A DNA stretch of 64,000 nt from NCBI GenBank assembly GCA_963580455.1, contig OY756968.1, forward strand, positions 20,305,996 to 20,369,995, in the 5' to 3' direction. Made by a program: the position numbers and the translations under genes. The notes beneath the pieces were generated by a model. The model saw only the letters and a list, made by a program, of their open reading frames with translations. It did no database searches and had not been told where the DNA came from. The stretch is from Euonymus europaeus. Its lineage: Eukaryota; Streptophyta; Magnoliopsida; Celastrales; Celastraceae. Below, piece by piece: positions 22,701 through 33,322 of this stretch. Each line of letters starts with the position of its first letter. Positions within the stretch are counted from its first letter, which is position 1.

Positions 22701-25525
22701 ATGGATGCCGGAGGGCTCGACGAAGCGTATAGGCCTCTCCCTCCGGTGTACTTGGCTTTGTTGTCGATTTGGTTTGCGGCCGCTTGTTCTTGGACCTTGA
22801 GCATATACAGAAGCAGCGAGTTTCGGGTCTGTTATCTTCACGAGTTTCTCTTGTTTTTTGGTCTAATATCCGTTCTTGAGGACATCTCGATTCTCGAGAG
22901 TAGTTTAATTGAATGCTTGATTAATTTTGTGGAATTGAATGTGCTGATTGGGGTACTGGCCTGCTGGGGAATCTAAATTTTCACAATGAAGTGGCGTGTA
23001 GGCAACGAAATAAATCGAAGTTTTTTTTTTTTTTTGAATGTTCGACAGACCCAGGTTGAGTATGGCCATGCTTATTTTCAACTTGGTAAAAAGGAGTGAG
23101 TATGAGTAAACAGGAACTGGTTAGGGAAAAAAAACTTGCACGCATGATAATAGAACCCAATTCAGGTTCAATAAGTAGAGTTTTAGTAGGCACTTTCATA
23201 TCCCCAGTACCCTGTTGATAATGACATGATTGCAGTTCCTTTGTTTCCTCATTTGGTCTCATGAAATTGGTTGTTTTGATGCTACAATTTTTATGTTGTG
23301 ATAAGTCTCTTTTTGGTCCCTTTTTTCACTTTTATACTAGAGCAGACGCATAATTTACAGTGGACGTTGGCATCCCTTCCGGTGATTAAGCTTTTGCAAC
23401 TATTTTTATCCTTTTTGTTCTGGTGAGTTTTCTTCCATGTCAACTTTTGTTTTCTTTTTTACAATTCTAATCTTCAAGGTTGAAAGCAATTTTTGTGCAG
23501 GTATTCATGCTTTTATCTTCAGACATGCTCTCTGTGGATGTCATTTGGAGCTTATGTAACTGGAATTCTCTTTCAGACTGCTTCTTTTATTTGCTTCTCA
23601 CTAATCTCTCAAGGTTACTGCATCATGTTTGAGCGCCTTTCAATCTCTGAGCGCCGTACTACTGCTGTGCTTGGATGTGTATTTTACTTGACTCTTGTTG
23701 GGTACAAAGCTTCTGTACCTCATTTCACGGTGAGTCCTTGATTAACAAGGCATTATGATCCTAAATCGACAGCATCTGAATTGTTTTAATTGGTTAAAAT
23801 ATACTAATTCCTTTTAACATGTTTATCATGCCCTTGATTAACAAGGCATAATGATGCTAAATTGATGGCTTCTGAATTGTTTTAATTGGTTCAAATATAC
23901 TAATTCCTTTTAACATGCTTTTCATGCAGGTTCTTCTGCTTCTTAATTATCTAATTTCATTCTATCTCATTTTCCGCCATATATCCCAAAATCTATCAGT
24001 GTTACGGGAACAATTGGCCTTCATAGTGGATGAGAATGTTCAAGTGATGCACGATGCAGTTTACACAAAGTACATTATGTTCAAGTATGTGTTTGGTGTT
24101 CCAATATGTTATTTGAGCTGTGATGTTGACTGTAGTTTATGTCGTGAAAATAAAACTAACTTGGATGTCCCTTATTGTACAGAAAATTTCAGGGTGCAAT
24201 GCAGATAGTAGCCATGGCAGAAACTATGGTATAGATATTAAACATACTACACATACATGCATGCATAGATACATACATATCCAACCACAAAAGGTCACAC
24301 ACACACGTGTGTATTTATATAGAGCCTAGTGGACTTGATTCTCTAACATTTAAACATATTTGTATTCAGATATACATCAATGTGGGTGGCTCTTCAGAAG
24401 ATTATTGGCTTCGTTTGTTAGTTCGAGAGTGGGGGCAGTTCTGCATCTTTCTGTATATCGGGTATGGAATCATGTCACTTAATCATAAATGGCCTCAATA
24501 GAAATTTATTTTTCCTGAACATCTGTATTATCACATCATAGCACCCAATGTATTGCAAGGCAGTTTTCATTCTTATTGGTTTGCTGTTGTGCTAATTCAT
24601 CCACCTCAGTAAAAATGCACTTAATGGCTCTGCTCTTACAGGTGGACTTTTAGGTCTCAAGAGTTGGCTCCGCATTTCTCAATCATGCCAAATGTAAGAT
24701 CTAAAGCAGAGAAGGTTTTGCCTCCCATTTACAGCATTGTAAGTCAAAGTTCCCCCAATAAATAACCCACCCCCTCAAAGTTTTATTTTGCTAGTTTGAA
24801 TTTTATTTTCCAATTGTAGACAATCGACTTAATTCACTGAATCCATTTTTCATTTCCATAAAAATAGTTTGGGTACTCTTAAGAAGTGTTACCTTAAAAC
24901 TTTTTGCCGCACGCTTAGTGACGGATGAAACAATTCTTTGAGAGCTTTTAGAACTTTCAATTGCAGGTTGAACGTAAATTCTTTGCCACCATTTTTGCGA
25001 TCTCACACTACTTTATTAGAATAATCTAGATTCTATCTGCATTGTTAAAATGCATATCAAGTTATGTGAATTTCAGGAGATGATAGTATACTTGGCATTT
25101 CCATGTCTGCTAAACATGAAAAAGTTTGTTTTTTCAGAAGATTGCTACCATGATAACTTGAGGGAGCTTTGGCTCTTTGTGGTGATAGCAAATGTTTTGC
25201 AGAATTTGATTTATCAAAAACATGCATTATTTTTCCTCATAATACCGATCCATGCTTTTGCAGGAGATGGATGCAGCAACATTCAAAGATTTTAGCAGTC
25301 ACGAATGGCATATTGGGGTGGTAAGCAATTCTCTAGTCCTTTGAAGATTTCTTGCCTCGGATTCCTGAAAATCTTAATGTGTACCAATACGCTCTTTTGC
25401 ACTTTGTGTAGCCAACTTCTCCTCCTGACAATAGAAGCTGTAGGGATTCAGTTTTGGTTATAATTCAGCATCCACATAGGTTGCCATCAGATACTGCATC
25501 TGCCTCATCTTCAGGCCATCATTAG
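22701..25525 (+). CDS. Seven-pass membrane protein, lung-7TM/candidate-GPCR-like family
   Basis: Nine exons join in phase: 22701-22826, 23346-23422, 23501-23729, 23930-24084, 24183-24228, 24370-24461, 24642-24738, 25264-25320, 25412-25525. They give about 330 residues. The start MDAGGLDEAYRPLPP has no obvious signal peptide. Hydrophobic spans include VYLALLSIWFAAACSWTL, LASLPVIKLLQLFLSFLF, LWMSFGAYVTGILFQTASF, TTAVLGCVFYLTLVGY, VLLLLNYLISFYLIF and the region before FLYIGWTF. The C-terminus is a short hydrophilic tail (MPNVRSKAEKVLPPI to SSSGHH). The SQGY motif after the third span and the overall plan recall plant lung-seven-transmembrane or candidate G-protein-coupled receptor proteins; that assignment is tentative and no ligand or function can be inferred. 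The exon model is much firmer than the name. Confidence 0.8.
23738..23929 (+). repeat. 96-bp tandem duplication filling intron 3 of the seven-pass gene
   Basis: TTGATTAACAAGGCAT recurs at 23,738 and 23,834, followed in both by ATTGTTTTAATTGGTT and CTAATTCCTTTTAACATG. Copy 1 ends CATGCCC and copy 2 ends CATGCAG, so only the second provides the splice acceptor. Confidence 0.85.
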
Positions 25526-27014
25526 TGTAATTTAATTAGACTACAGATTTCAGCTTAGAGTAATGTGTTCAAGCAGCGTTTCAAGCAAAGCCATTCAACA
25601 GAATATACTGCTACGGACCTTCTGTTTTGTCGCCTGTACAGTTGCTACAAGGTTTCAAGAGCTTTTTTTCCTTTTAAATTAACATCAAGCCATACAGAGT
25701 TTTCTTTTCACAGTCTGGAGAGATCCAAAAGCCAGGGCAATACATTCCTAATTGTTTGTTCATTCACTTGGGTTGAAAACTGCAAATCATTTATTTATAT
25801 TGTCAACCTACTGTGTAAATTCAGCTCTATGTATACTAATTTGTTTTCTCCACTCCACACTTTTGTATGTTTCTGTTTCATATTGTTTTGCCATTTCGCC
25901 AAGACAAAAGCCAACTCTGTATTTTAGTTTAAGCAGATAATTGGATCTTGATAAGCACCCTGCATAGCAGGCGAAGAGACATTTTATTAAAAATGTATAA
26001 TTATAACAAAAAATTAAGAATACTAAAAACTTAGAAAATTGCTTTCTTTGAGCGGTATTGCTTGCGTGCACTAGAATTTAAAATAAAATAATTCTTACAA
26101 ATAGCCGATTAAATTCTCAAACTTTTTCTTGGTATGTTCAAGTCTCTCTACTTTATTTAATAATGTTGGAAACAAGTCCTTGGATTCAATTCCGTTAAAA
26201 CGGCGCTGACGACTGACGTGGCTTTTAAATATAAAAAATGTAATTTTTTGTTTTTTTATTTATTATTACTGATGTGGAAGTTACAAGACACTTTTATTTT
26301 TTTTCATTTCTATCTGGAAGGATTTTCAGGCGCATCCAAGCAGTCATCTAAGAGATTTTCATTAAGCAAGCAAAAGTTAAAAAGTTTAAAAAGAAAATCA
26401 AGATAATCAAATACTAAAAATTGTAGAATTTATAATCAAAAGTCATTAACAGACAAACAAAGATCAAGAAATCTTGAGATGCAGATCCAATATCGCCTTT
26501 GATCTTTCCCATTTTCTTATTGTCTCTTACTGGGTTCTCCCAGCAAGCCCTCGAACCTCAGTAGCAAGATATTCAAGAACGACAAAGAGATAGACCAGAG
26601 CTCCAGCGCCAATGGAATAATTATGATCATATCAACAGATGCTACACTCACTTTTAATAAGTTGCTCTCTAGATTATTCAAATTCAGGGCTTGGGAGGCG
26701 TTGTACACCTTTGTACAAATGGAGAAAACCCACAAAATTTTTAAACTAAATGTAGACAAATATGTATATATAGGTAAATAATTTTTAAAATTGGCTCCTT
26801 CGTAGCTTTGATCCTGAGTGTGATTAACCGTAATTATAAGTGTTTATTGTTGATTCAACCTATATTTTGTTTGAAGAAAAAAATTCATATATTCCACATA
26901 AAAATTATTTTTCTACATAGGCAAAATATTTAGCAGTTAACTTGCCACATATGCAGGTTGATTGTCCAAATTTGGAATAGTTGTGAATAATAAAATTGGA
27001 ACAATGTCAATGTT
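25526..27014. other. 3' flank and intergenic DNA
   Basis: The first 400 bp are the probable 3' UTR of the seven-pass gene. The remainder is AT-rich with only chance ORFs. The left copy of the SINE target duplication is at 26,998-27,014. Confidence 0.5.
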
Positions 27015-27198
27015 TTTTTTGATACCAAAGAGGAGAATATCCAACATAAACACGGAGGCCCAATGAATCAATGGGTTACACAAAAGGAGATAGTTCTCTC
27101 ATTTTTACAACTCTCACCATAACGATGATAAATCTCACTCAAATTGATAGAGGGGAGAGTCGAACACGAGATCTCTTACTTCCTACAAAGTAGGAAGA
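27015..27198 (-). mobile_element. SINE with 17-bp target duplication
   Basis: A 184-bp insertion flanked by GGAACAATGTCAATGTT at 26,998-27,014 and again at 27,199-27,215. On the minus strand the 5' end has a B-box-like GTGTTCGACTCTC and the 3' end is GGTATC plus an A-run, so it was made by reverse transcription of a pol III-type RNA. Long direct repeats plus a tail exclude a DNA transposon. Confidence 0.8.
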
Positions 27199-27215
27199 GG
27201 AACAATGTCAATGTT

Positions 27216-28962
27216 GTAGTAACTAATCTAAAATATTTGATATTTAGATGACGAAAATAAAACATGACCCATTTTTCGGTGATGACTTGTTATATATATT
27301 AACGTAGAAAATCCACATAAAAAGTAGATTGCATACAACATTTTAATTAGTATTTTCAAATTGTTTTTTAAACAACATTTCGTAGCATTTTTATTTTTAT
27401 TTTTATCTTGAAACACCCCACCCTTTTTAGTCAAATATTCAAAAAATCCTCCTATTGTGTAATATCATTTTATGTAATTTATCACAAAATTTGAATAACA
27501 TAAATGCTATTAACAAATCTTGAACCAAATAGTCATAATATTTAAACTAACATATATACCATTTTCCAATTAGAGATATAACATACATTTTCCAATCATA
27601 TGTTATTTTGGTCTTAGGTTTTCCAACCAATCTTTGGGACCATTACACGATCTGTAGTTTTGTGTGATATCAATTACACCTGAGGATATTAATTCTTCAG
27701 AATATATTTTAAAGATCCAAGTTCCACAAAAAATGTTCTTATATAATTTAGTCTCATTGTTATAAATCTTTAAGCATAGCAAAAAACTTGAAAATGTATT
27801 GACGCCCACAATTTTCTAGTTCTTCTAAGTAGCCAAAACTCAAATGCATCGAATCTCGGCTTCCATAAATAACCCCACTCAACTAAATTGTTGAAACTAT
27901 TAATGCAGTAGTGTTCTAACAAAAAATGTATTTGTAGGACATTATCAGCTTGTTCAAACATGAAAATCAATGGCCTAGTAAGATGGCCGCAAAAGCAGCA
28001 AACAGAAGAAAGCCCTGTAATTAAACTCTAATAGAGGCGATTCATGAAGAACATATTCATAGGTAATATAATTGTTTGGAAAGCAATAGAATCTTCTGCT
28101 AAAGAACTTTTTTTAACCCTTTCAATCAGTTGAATTAAAATGCATCCAAAGATAGAAATCTTTCCTTGCCATAAAATCTTTCGGGACTTTCACAAACTTT
28201 TAAAACCTGCCACTGTAAATGCTAGAAGATGAATTCCTACGTAAATTTTGAATGCAAGTGACCATGTGAGTATCTTTCAGCTACACAGAATCTTAAATAT
28301 CTTCTTATATTATTCATATAAAATAAACAAAGGATTAGTTCATTCAAGACCAAAGACTTTAACACTTTCTCTCTAACCCCCTCTCTCTCTAACATCTCTC
28401 TTGCCTAAAGTTTCTCTCAACCAACAGCTCCTCTACGGAGGAGGAGGATTGGGCTTTGGCTCTCTCTCCTCCTCCTATCACCCCACTTTGTTCTTATGGT
28501 TCTCTTTTCTTTGGTGATTGCTAAATACAAATTGGTTTTTGCTAAATGTAGACCTATTGTAGGAGTGTCAGAGTTTTGACAGACAACACAATTTTCGATG
28601 CATGGAACAATTCTCCAGTACCGATGCTTAATGCTTTACTTCATGTATTCTTTGACTTTCACTTTTCAATAAATTACTTTTTTATATATTTTTAATTAAA
28701 TATAATCATATTTAAAAAGAAAAAATATTATAAAATTTATTAATCAATATAATATTATTAAGTATTATATAATATAGTTTATAATATGTGAGATCCATTA
28801 AAAAAATGGTTATTTATTTGTGTATGTAGGTGATTGTTCGGAAAAACTCAAAAGAAGCACAATAGAAGAAAAAAAATATTCAACTAGAAGTAAAACAAAT
28901 GTTAGAAGGATACAATCACAAACATTCTCAAGTACATCAAAGGAATTAAATCACCAAACAAA
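27216..28962. other. Intergenic DNA with a CT-rich patch
   Basis: AT-rich with no gene. Around 28,365-28,500 a pyrimidine-rich stretch (CTCTCTCTCTAACATCTCTC; CTCTCTCCTCCTCC) resembles the leader of a retroposed transcript, but no ends could be set. Confidence 0.45.
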
Positions 28963-29627
28963 TTAATCAGAATCTAAATTCACATTTGATTGTGATACAT
29001 TCAATTGATTCCATAGCAGCCTATAATCAATGAAATTTTGTTCATAAATTAATCTCCACTGTGCTGCACATTGGTGCCTGAATGCTCCCCATTGAGGCAT
29101 GATTGGAGGCATTGGAGAATTAGGGAGCAAGGATACCTCCACAAAATGATTTTGATTAACATGGCGGAGGCATATGACACGTTGTTGTTGTGATGGTGGT
29201 GGGACAGACCGCAAAGGAAGAAACGTCACGGATTGGTTTTCACTCATTACAATGAAAGCAACATTGTACGATGATGCAATTAGATGACCCATGTCTGGCA
29301 AATTCATCCAATGAGCCACCGGTGCCGATCTGTATCTATCAAAAAATGTCAATGATTGTCTTATAAATGAAAATCTTTCCCACGTTCCATACAAGGATGC
29401 ATATTCATCAGCGTTGTTATTCAGCTCTGTTAGCATATCATATCTTACACGAGCCCATGCATTTTCACCTTCTTCCATTTGCAATGCCACTGCAACACTG
29501 CGAAAACCACAATTTCCATCAGCAACGACATCAGTCACAGATATAATATACGGATGCATATGACTTGGAAACTGGTTATAATAGGCTGAACTATTGTGAA
29601 TAATCTCATCGACTAAACTGTTATGCA

Positions 29628-29742
29628 TTCTCTCATTAATCGAATTGCTATGCATTCTCTCATCAACCGAACTGCTATGCATTCTTTCATCGACCGAAGT
29701 ACTATGCATTCTCTCATCGACCGAGAACCTCCGTGTTGATGA
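29628..29742 (-). repeat. 24-bp repeat coding the octapeptide S-V-D-E-R-M-H-S
   Basis: Five head-to-tail units within the MULE-OTU ORF, reading SVDERMHS, SVDERMHS, SVDERMHS, SINERMHN and LVDEIIHN with small changes. They lie between the transposase and the OTU domain and keep the frame. Confidence 0.9.
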
Positions 29743-30562
29743 AAAATGCGGAACATAAGTTGATGAACAACTGTGTCGGCTTTGCAATATGGGAGAGTCA
29801 TTAGCCTCCGCATTTTTAATTCCAGAAGAATTTCGTTCCACATTTAAGCCAACTTTTTTCTTTGAATTATGTCGCCCACGACTTTGCTTCTTCACCTTTG
29901 GCTCTGCAAGTAGAGTAGATGAGGGATTGATAATTTCACGTAATTTCTGTAGCAATCAAAATTTACCAGGTCTCGATTGTTTTTTAAATTTTTCCGTGAA
30001 TAAATCAATCTCAACAGTGCAATTTATATCTTCCTCCTCCTTCAATGTAGTGGTAGGCTCGAAGTCTAGCTTTCTCCAGAATGGATGAATTGAAAATAGT
30101 GGAATTGGACGACCTTCCATCTTGTACTTAGAGATCTCATGTGCGCAAGGCAACCCGTGAGATAATTGGATTTGACAACCACAGAGGTCAGGATCATCGC
30201 CAATATTATTAGAACGTTTCACCTCTGCCAAAATATGATATAACGCAGCAGTTGAAGCAGAACCTCTTACTTCGTTGAATATTGAAGTTCTGAAATCATG
30301 TTGCACAAAATTGACGCTTTTTTCAAGTGATGCTTTGATAGAAGTAGATTGTGCATCCAAAAGACTGTGAACCTGTGACCAGACAGACACAAAATTCCCC
30401 ATTGAATTTTGTAAATATTTTTTCAGCTTTGCATGTTGGCTTTCAGTTCGATTTGTTGTCCTATTACCGAAATGCATCGATTTATTATCCCAAGCAGCAA
30501 CAAATTTCTCCTTATATTTATCGAGCCACACCGATCTGATATAATTTATTGCCCTTGGATAC

Positions 30563-30646
30563 CTGTGGAATAAGTGTTCGATAAATAAATCAATGCATTT
30601 CAATGAAAAATCAACTAAAATGATAAATGATTTTTTTTATAGATAC
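30563..30646 (-). other. 84-bp intron bounded by duplicated sequence
   Basis: Both ends carry ATCGAACA-TTATT-CACAG followed by GTATC (30,642-30,667 and 30,558-30,583 on the minus strand). Splicing CACAG|GTATC to CACAG|GTATCC restores a continuous transposase (EQLFHRYPRAI); unspliced, the frame meets a stop. Confidence 0.7.
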
Positions 30647-32007
30647 CTGTGAAATAATTGTTCGATATATGACAGCCTTATGAGATAATCTTGAACGGTT
30701 TCAGAATCCTCCAGATAATGCCACATGGAATTGAAATTGTCCCAAGTCTTTTTATCTTCAAATAGTTTCTTACAATTCACTGCTAAATTCCTTCCAATAT
30801 GCCATTTGCATAATAGAGCAGTTGACTCTGGGAAGACACGATCAACAACATTCATCAGAGCAAAATCTCTGTCAGTCAACACCACCCGTGGTGATAAACA
30901 CCCATCCATAGCAGCCTTCAGACAACTTAACGCCCACGTGAAATTATCTTCTTTCTCAAATTGAAGGAATACAAAAGCAACACAAAAAGTCATCTCCGTA
31001 GAAGTAACACCAACAATTTCAAAAAACGGCATATGAAACCTATTAGTCTTATATGTTGAGTCCATGAGCAAAATGTGTGGAAAGGCACGTAATAAATCTA
31101 AGGAACGAGGATGAGCAAAAAATAAGTCTTGAACCTGGTTCGACTCACTGTCACTTGTATACCATGATACATAATCATGCTGACTTAACAGATACATTAA
31201 TTGTTGCATTTGATTTTCTCCCTGCCATTTCAGCAACTCGATATTTCTGGCGAGCATTATAAATCGTCTTTATTGTCGTCACATTCTGTGAATCTCTGTC
31301 CTTCAACATAGATAATATTTCACGTGGCTTCACTAAATTCTGTGACAAATCAATCATGATGTTAGTTTCATCATGTGATAATCTACCAGCATATGCATGA
31401 CCTTCCATGTAAGTTGCAGCAGGATGATTATGGATCCCACACATAACCTTCAAACTCCAATCATCTGCAGTTGTCAACTTCATACCTTTTAAACGAAATG
31501 GACAGTTGCATTTTTTAGTACCAGTTGTTTTTGATGAACTTTTTGATGCCCGATATTGTCCACTTCGCTCACATTGCAGTGTCAGTTTAGGCTTCTGACC
31601 AAATTGACCTTCATTTGAACTGCCAATAATCACAATAAATCCCAGTGCTCGTCCTGTATCTCGTGCCCATTTGATCAAATCTTCACGACAATGAAATATC
31701 TAATAAAAAATATATTAATATTATTTCAAATTTAAAATATTACAAAATAAAATATTGATGTAAGTATTATACCATATCAGTTGTGAACTGTTCTGTATAA
31801 TCCGTTTCTGCTTGATAATTGTTTGATTCTGCTTTCATCGTGCTGTGTTGATCATCCTGTTATACATTAAATAACCAAATCAGTTTACAATAATAACATT
31901 AGAAAGAACTTATAATCACACACGTTTATGAAAAGTAGAATGTTTACCTCCGTTGAATAGCTTGACAAACGTAGATCTTCACCCCAAAATTTAAAATATT
32001 CATCCAT

Positions 32008-32169
32008 AATTTATAAAATAGTAATTATGAGATTAAAAATAATGAATATGTTAGAAACACTTAAAAGAGATAAGAGAGAAGTGAAAAACTATTGAGAGGC
32101 AATCAAGATTTTCTGGTTGTAGTCAATGAATGAAACTTCACTTCCTTTTATAGTGAAAGAAAATAAACA
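32008..32169. other. 5' flank of the MULE-OTU gene
   Basis: Short AT-rich leader or promoter of the transposase gene, ahead of the tandem repeats. No terminal inverted repeat recognised. Confidence 0.45.
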
Positions 32170-32575
32170 CTTTGTACAAATAATTGGTCAAAAAATTAAA
32201 GCATTTATTTGACTGACATTCCATACAAATTTGTGTCAGCCTTTGGTGCATTGGTATCAGTAAAAACAATTACTTTTGTCAGTAATAATATTTTTTTGAC
32301 TGACAATAATTGGTCAAAAAGTTAAAGCATTATTTGACTGACATTCCGTACAAATCTCTGTAAGTCTTTATTGTATTGGTATCAGTAAGAACAATTACTT
32401 TTGTCAATAATAATATTTTTTTGACTGACAATAATTGGTCAAAAAGTTAAAGCATTATTTGACTGACATTCCGTACAAATCTCTGTCCGTCTTCAGTGTA
32501 TTGGTATCAGTAAGAACAATTACTTTTGTCAGTAATAATAATTTTTTGACTGATCAAAAAATTAAAGTATTTATA
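32170..32575. repeat. 125-bp tandem repeats, three copies plus a partial
   Basis: TTGGTCAAAAA starts at 32,184, 32,310 and 32,435, each followed by TTAAAGCATT, TTTGACTGACATTCC, TACAAAT and GGTATCAGTAA. A truncated fourth copy begins near 32,549. It lies just upstream of the MULE-OTU start and could be its subterminal repeat array. Confidence 0.9.
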
Positions 32576-32889
32576 CCATGTCTGTATTTTCACAAATATA
32601 AAAGACAACCAAATATTAGTCAAAAAGTTAAGGCTGACATTTTTTTTTTGCTTTGTGGACGGATGATCATTATTGTTATATTTTATTTCACAAAAAACGT
32701 CTCACAGATCTATCAAAAAAAATCATTTAAATCACATGGGGCGGCAATCAAATCACTTTAACAACTTTACCAATTAAATCACTTTGACAGCCTACTTAGT
32801 AGGCCTATGAATAGCAAAAACGTAATTGTATTTAGATGTACCCTTTTTCTTTGTGTTTTCTGTTCTCAATAACATCCTTCATGAAGGAG

Positions 32890-33322
32890 ATATGTCTACC
32901 TCTTACTGCAGATCTCTTTCGTTCATGGCGTTTTGAAGCTTCCAATCAGCTTACAGAGGTTTACTCACCTCAGATCTTGGTATGGGTGGTCCTCAGGGGT
33001 ACGATCTTGCAATTTAAGGCGCCCTCTCTCAAAACTGCTCTATGGATTGCAGTATTCTCCAGATCTAGTCTTGTTAGCCTATTGTGTGTTGTTATTTGGG
33101 GCTCTTTTCTCATGGGGTTTGATATTTGTAGGTTGATTTGGTCATTTTCTTCTTGTATGTTGGTTTGCCATCCTTTTGGGTGGGTTGTATTTACATCTCC
33201 TTCGGGAGTTTTCTCTCCTCCGGGAGCTTTCTCTCCTCTGGGAGTTGTATCTCCTCCGGGAGTTTTATCTCTTCCGGGAGCTTTTTAATATTATTGTTAT
33301 TTCTCAAAAAAAAAAAAAAAAA
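32890..33322 (+). mobile_element. Retroposed sequence with A-tail
   Basis: A mixed-composition segment unlike its flanks ends in a 17-A tract (33,306-33,322), preceded by five 18-bp repeats. It looks like the 3' end of a LINE or another retroposed RNA. The target duplication and 5' boundary were not found. Confidence 0.45.
33196..33285 (+). repeat. Five tandem 18-bp units
   Basis: Units of TCTCCTCCGGGAGTTTTC type are repeated five times without gaps. In one frame they read as a six-residue Pro/Gly repeat (SPPGVF-like). Each unit holds the small palindrome CTCCnnnGGAG. Confidence 0.9.

Larger units (their letters stand above)
28963..32007 (-). pseudogene. Mutator-like (MULE/FAR1) transposase fused to an OTU cysteine protease, inactivated
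   Basis: Reads 32007-31948, 31856-31773, then 31699-30647 and 30562-28963 around an 84-bp intron. Order: FAR1-like zinc region (KKCNCPFRLKGMKL, CGIHNHPAATY), MULE DDE domain (LLMDSTYKTNRF, VVLTDRDFALMNVV, LLCKWHIGRNL, TNRTESQHAKLKKYL), SWIM finger (CGCQIQLSHGLPCAHE), a basic linker, five octapeptide repeats (SVDERMHS type) and an OTU fold with DGNCGFRS (catalytic Asp and Cys) and a candidate His in HVNQNHFVEV. Lesions: a one-base frameshift near 31,215-31,225 and a TGA at 29958-29956 exactly between transposase and OTU parts, with the frame continuing on both sides. The OTU part would deubiquitinate if active (family knowledge). It is probably a dead transposon gene; recoding or partial expression is not excluded. 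Confidence 0.85.

Noticed and set aside
29956..29975. Intron-like GT...AG stretch of 20 bases across the TGA
   Set aside because: Far below the minimum plant intron size; the stop is better explained as a nonsense change.
32435..32761. 108-codon ORF
   Set aside because: Lies largely in the 125-bp tandem repeats; product is low-complexity hydrophobic/basic sequence with no domain.
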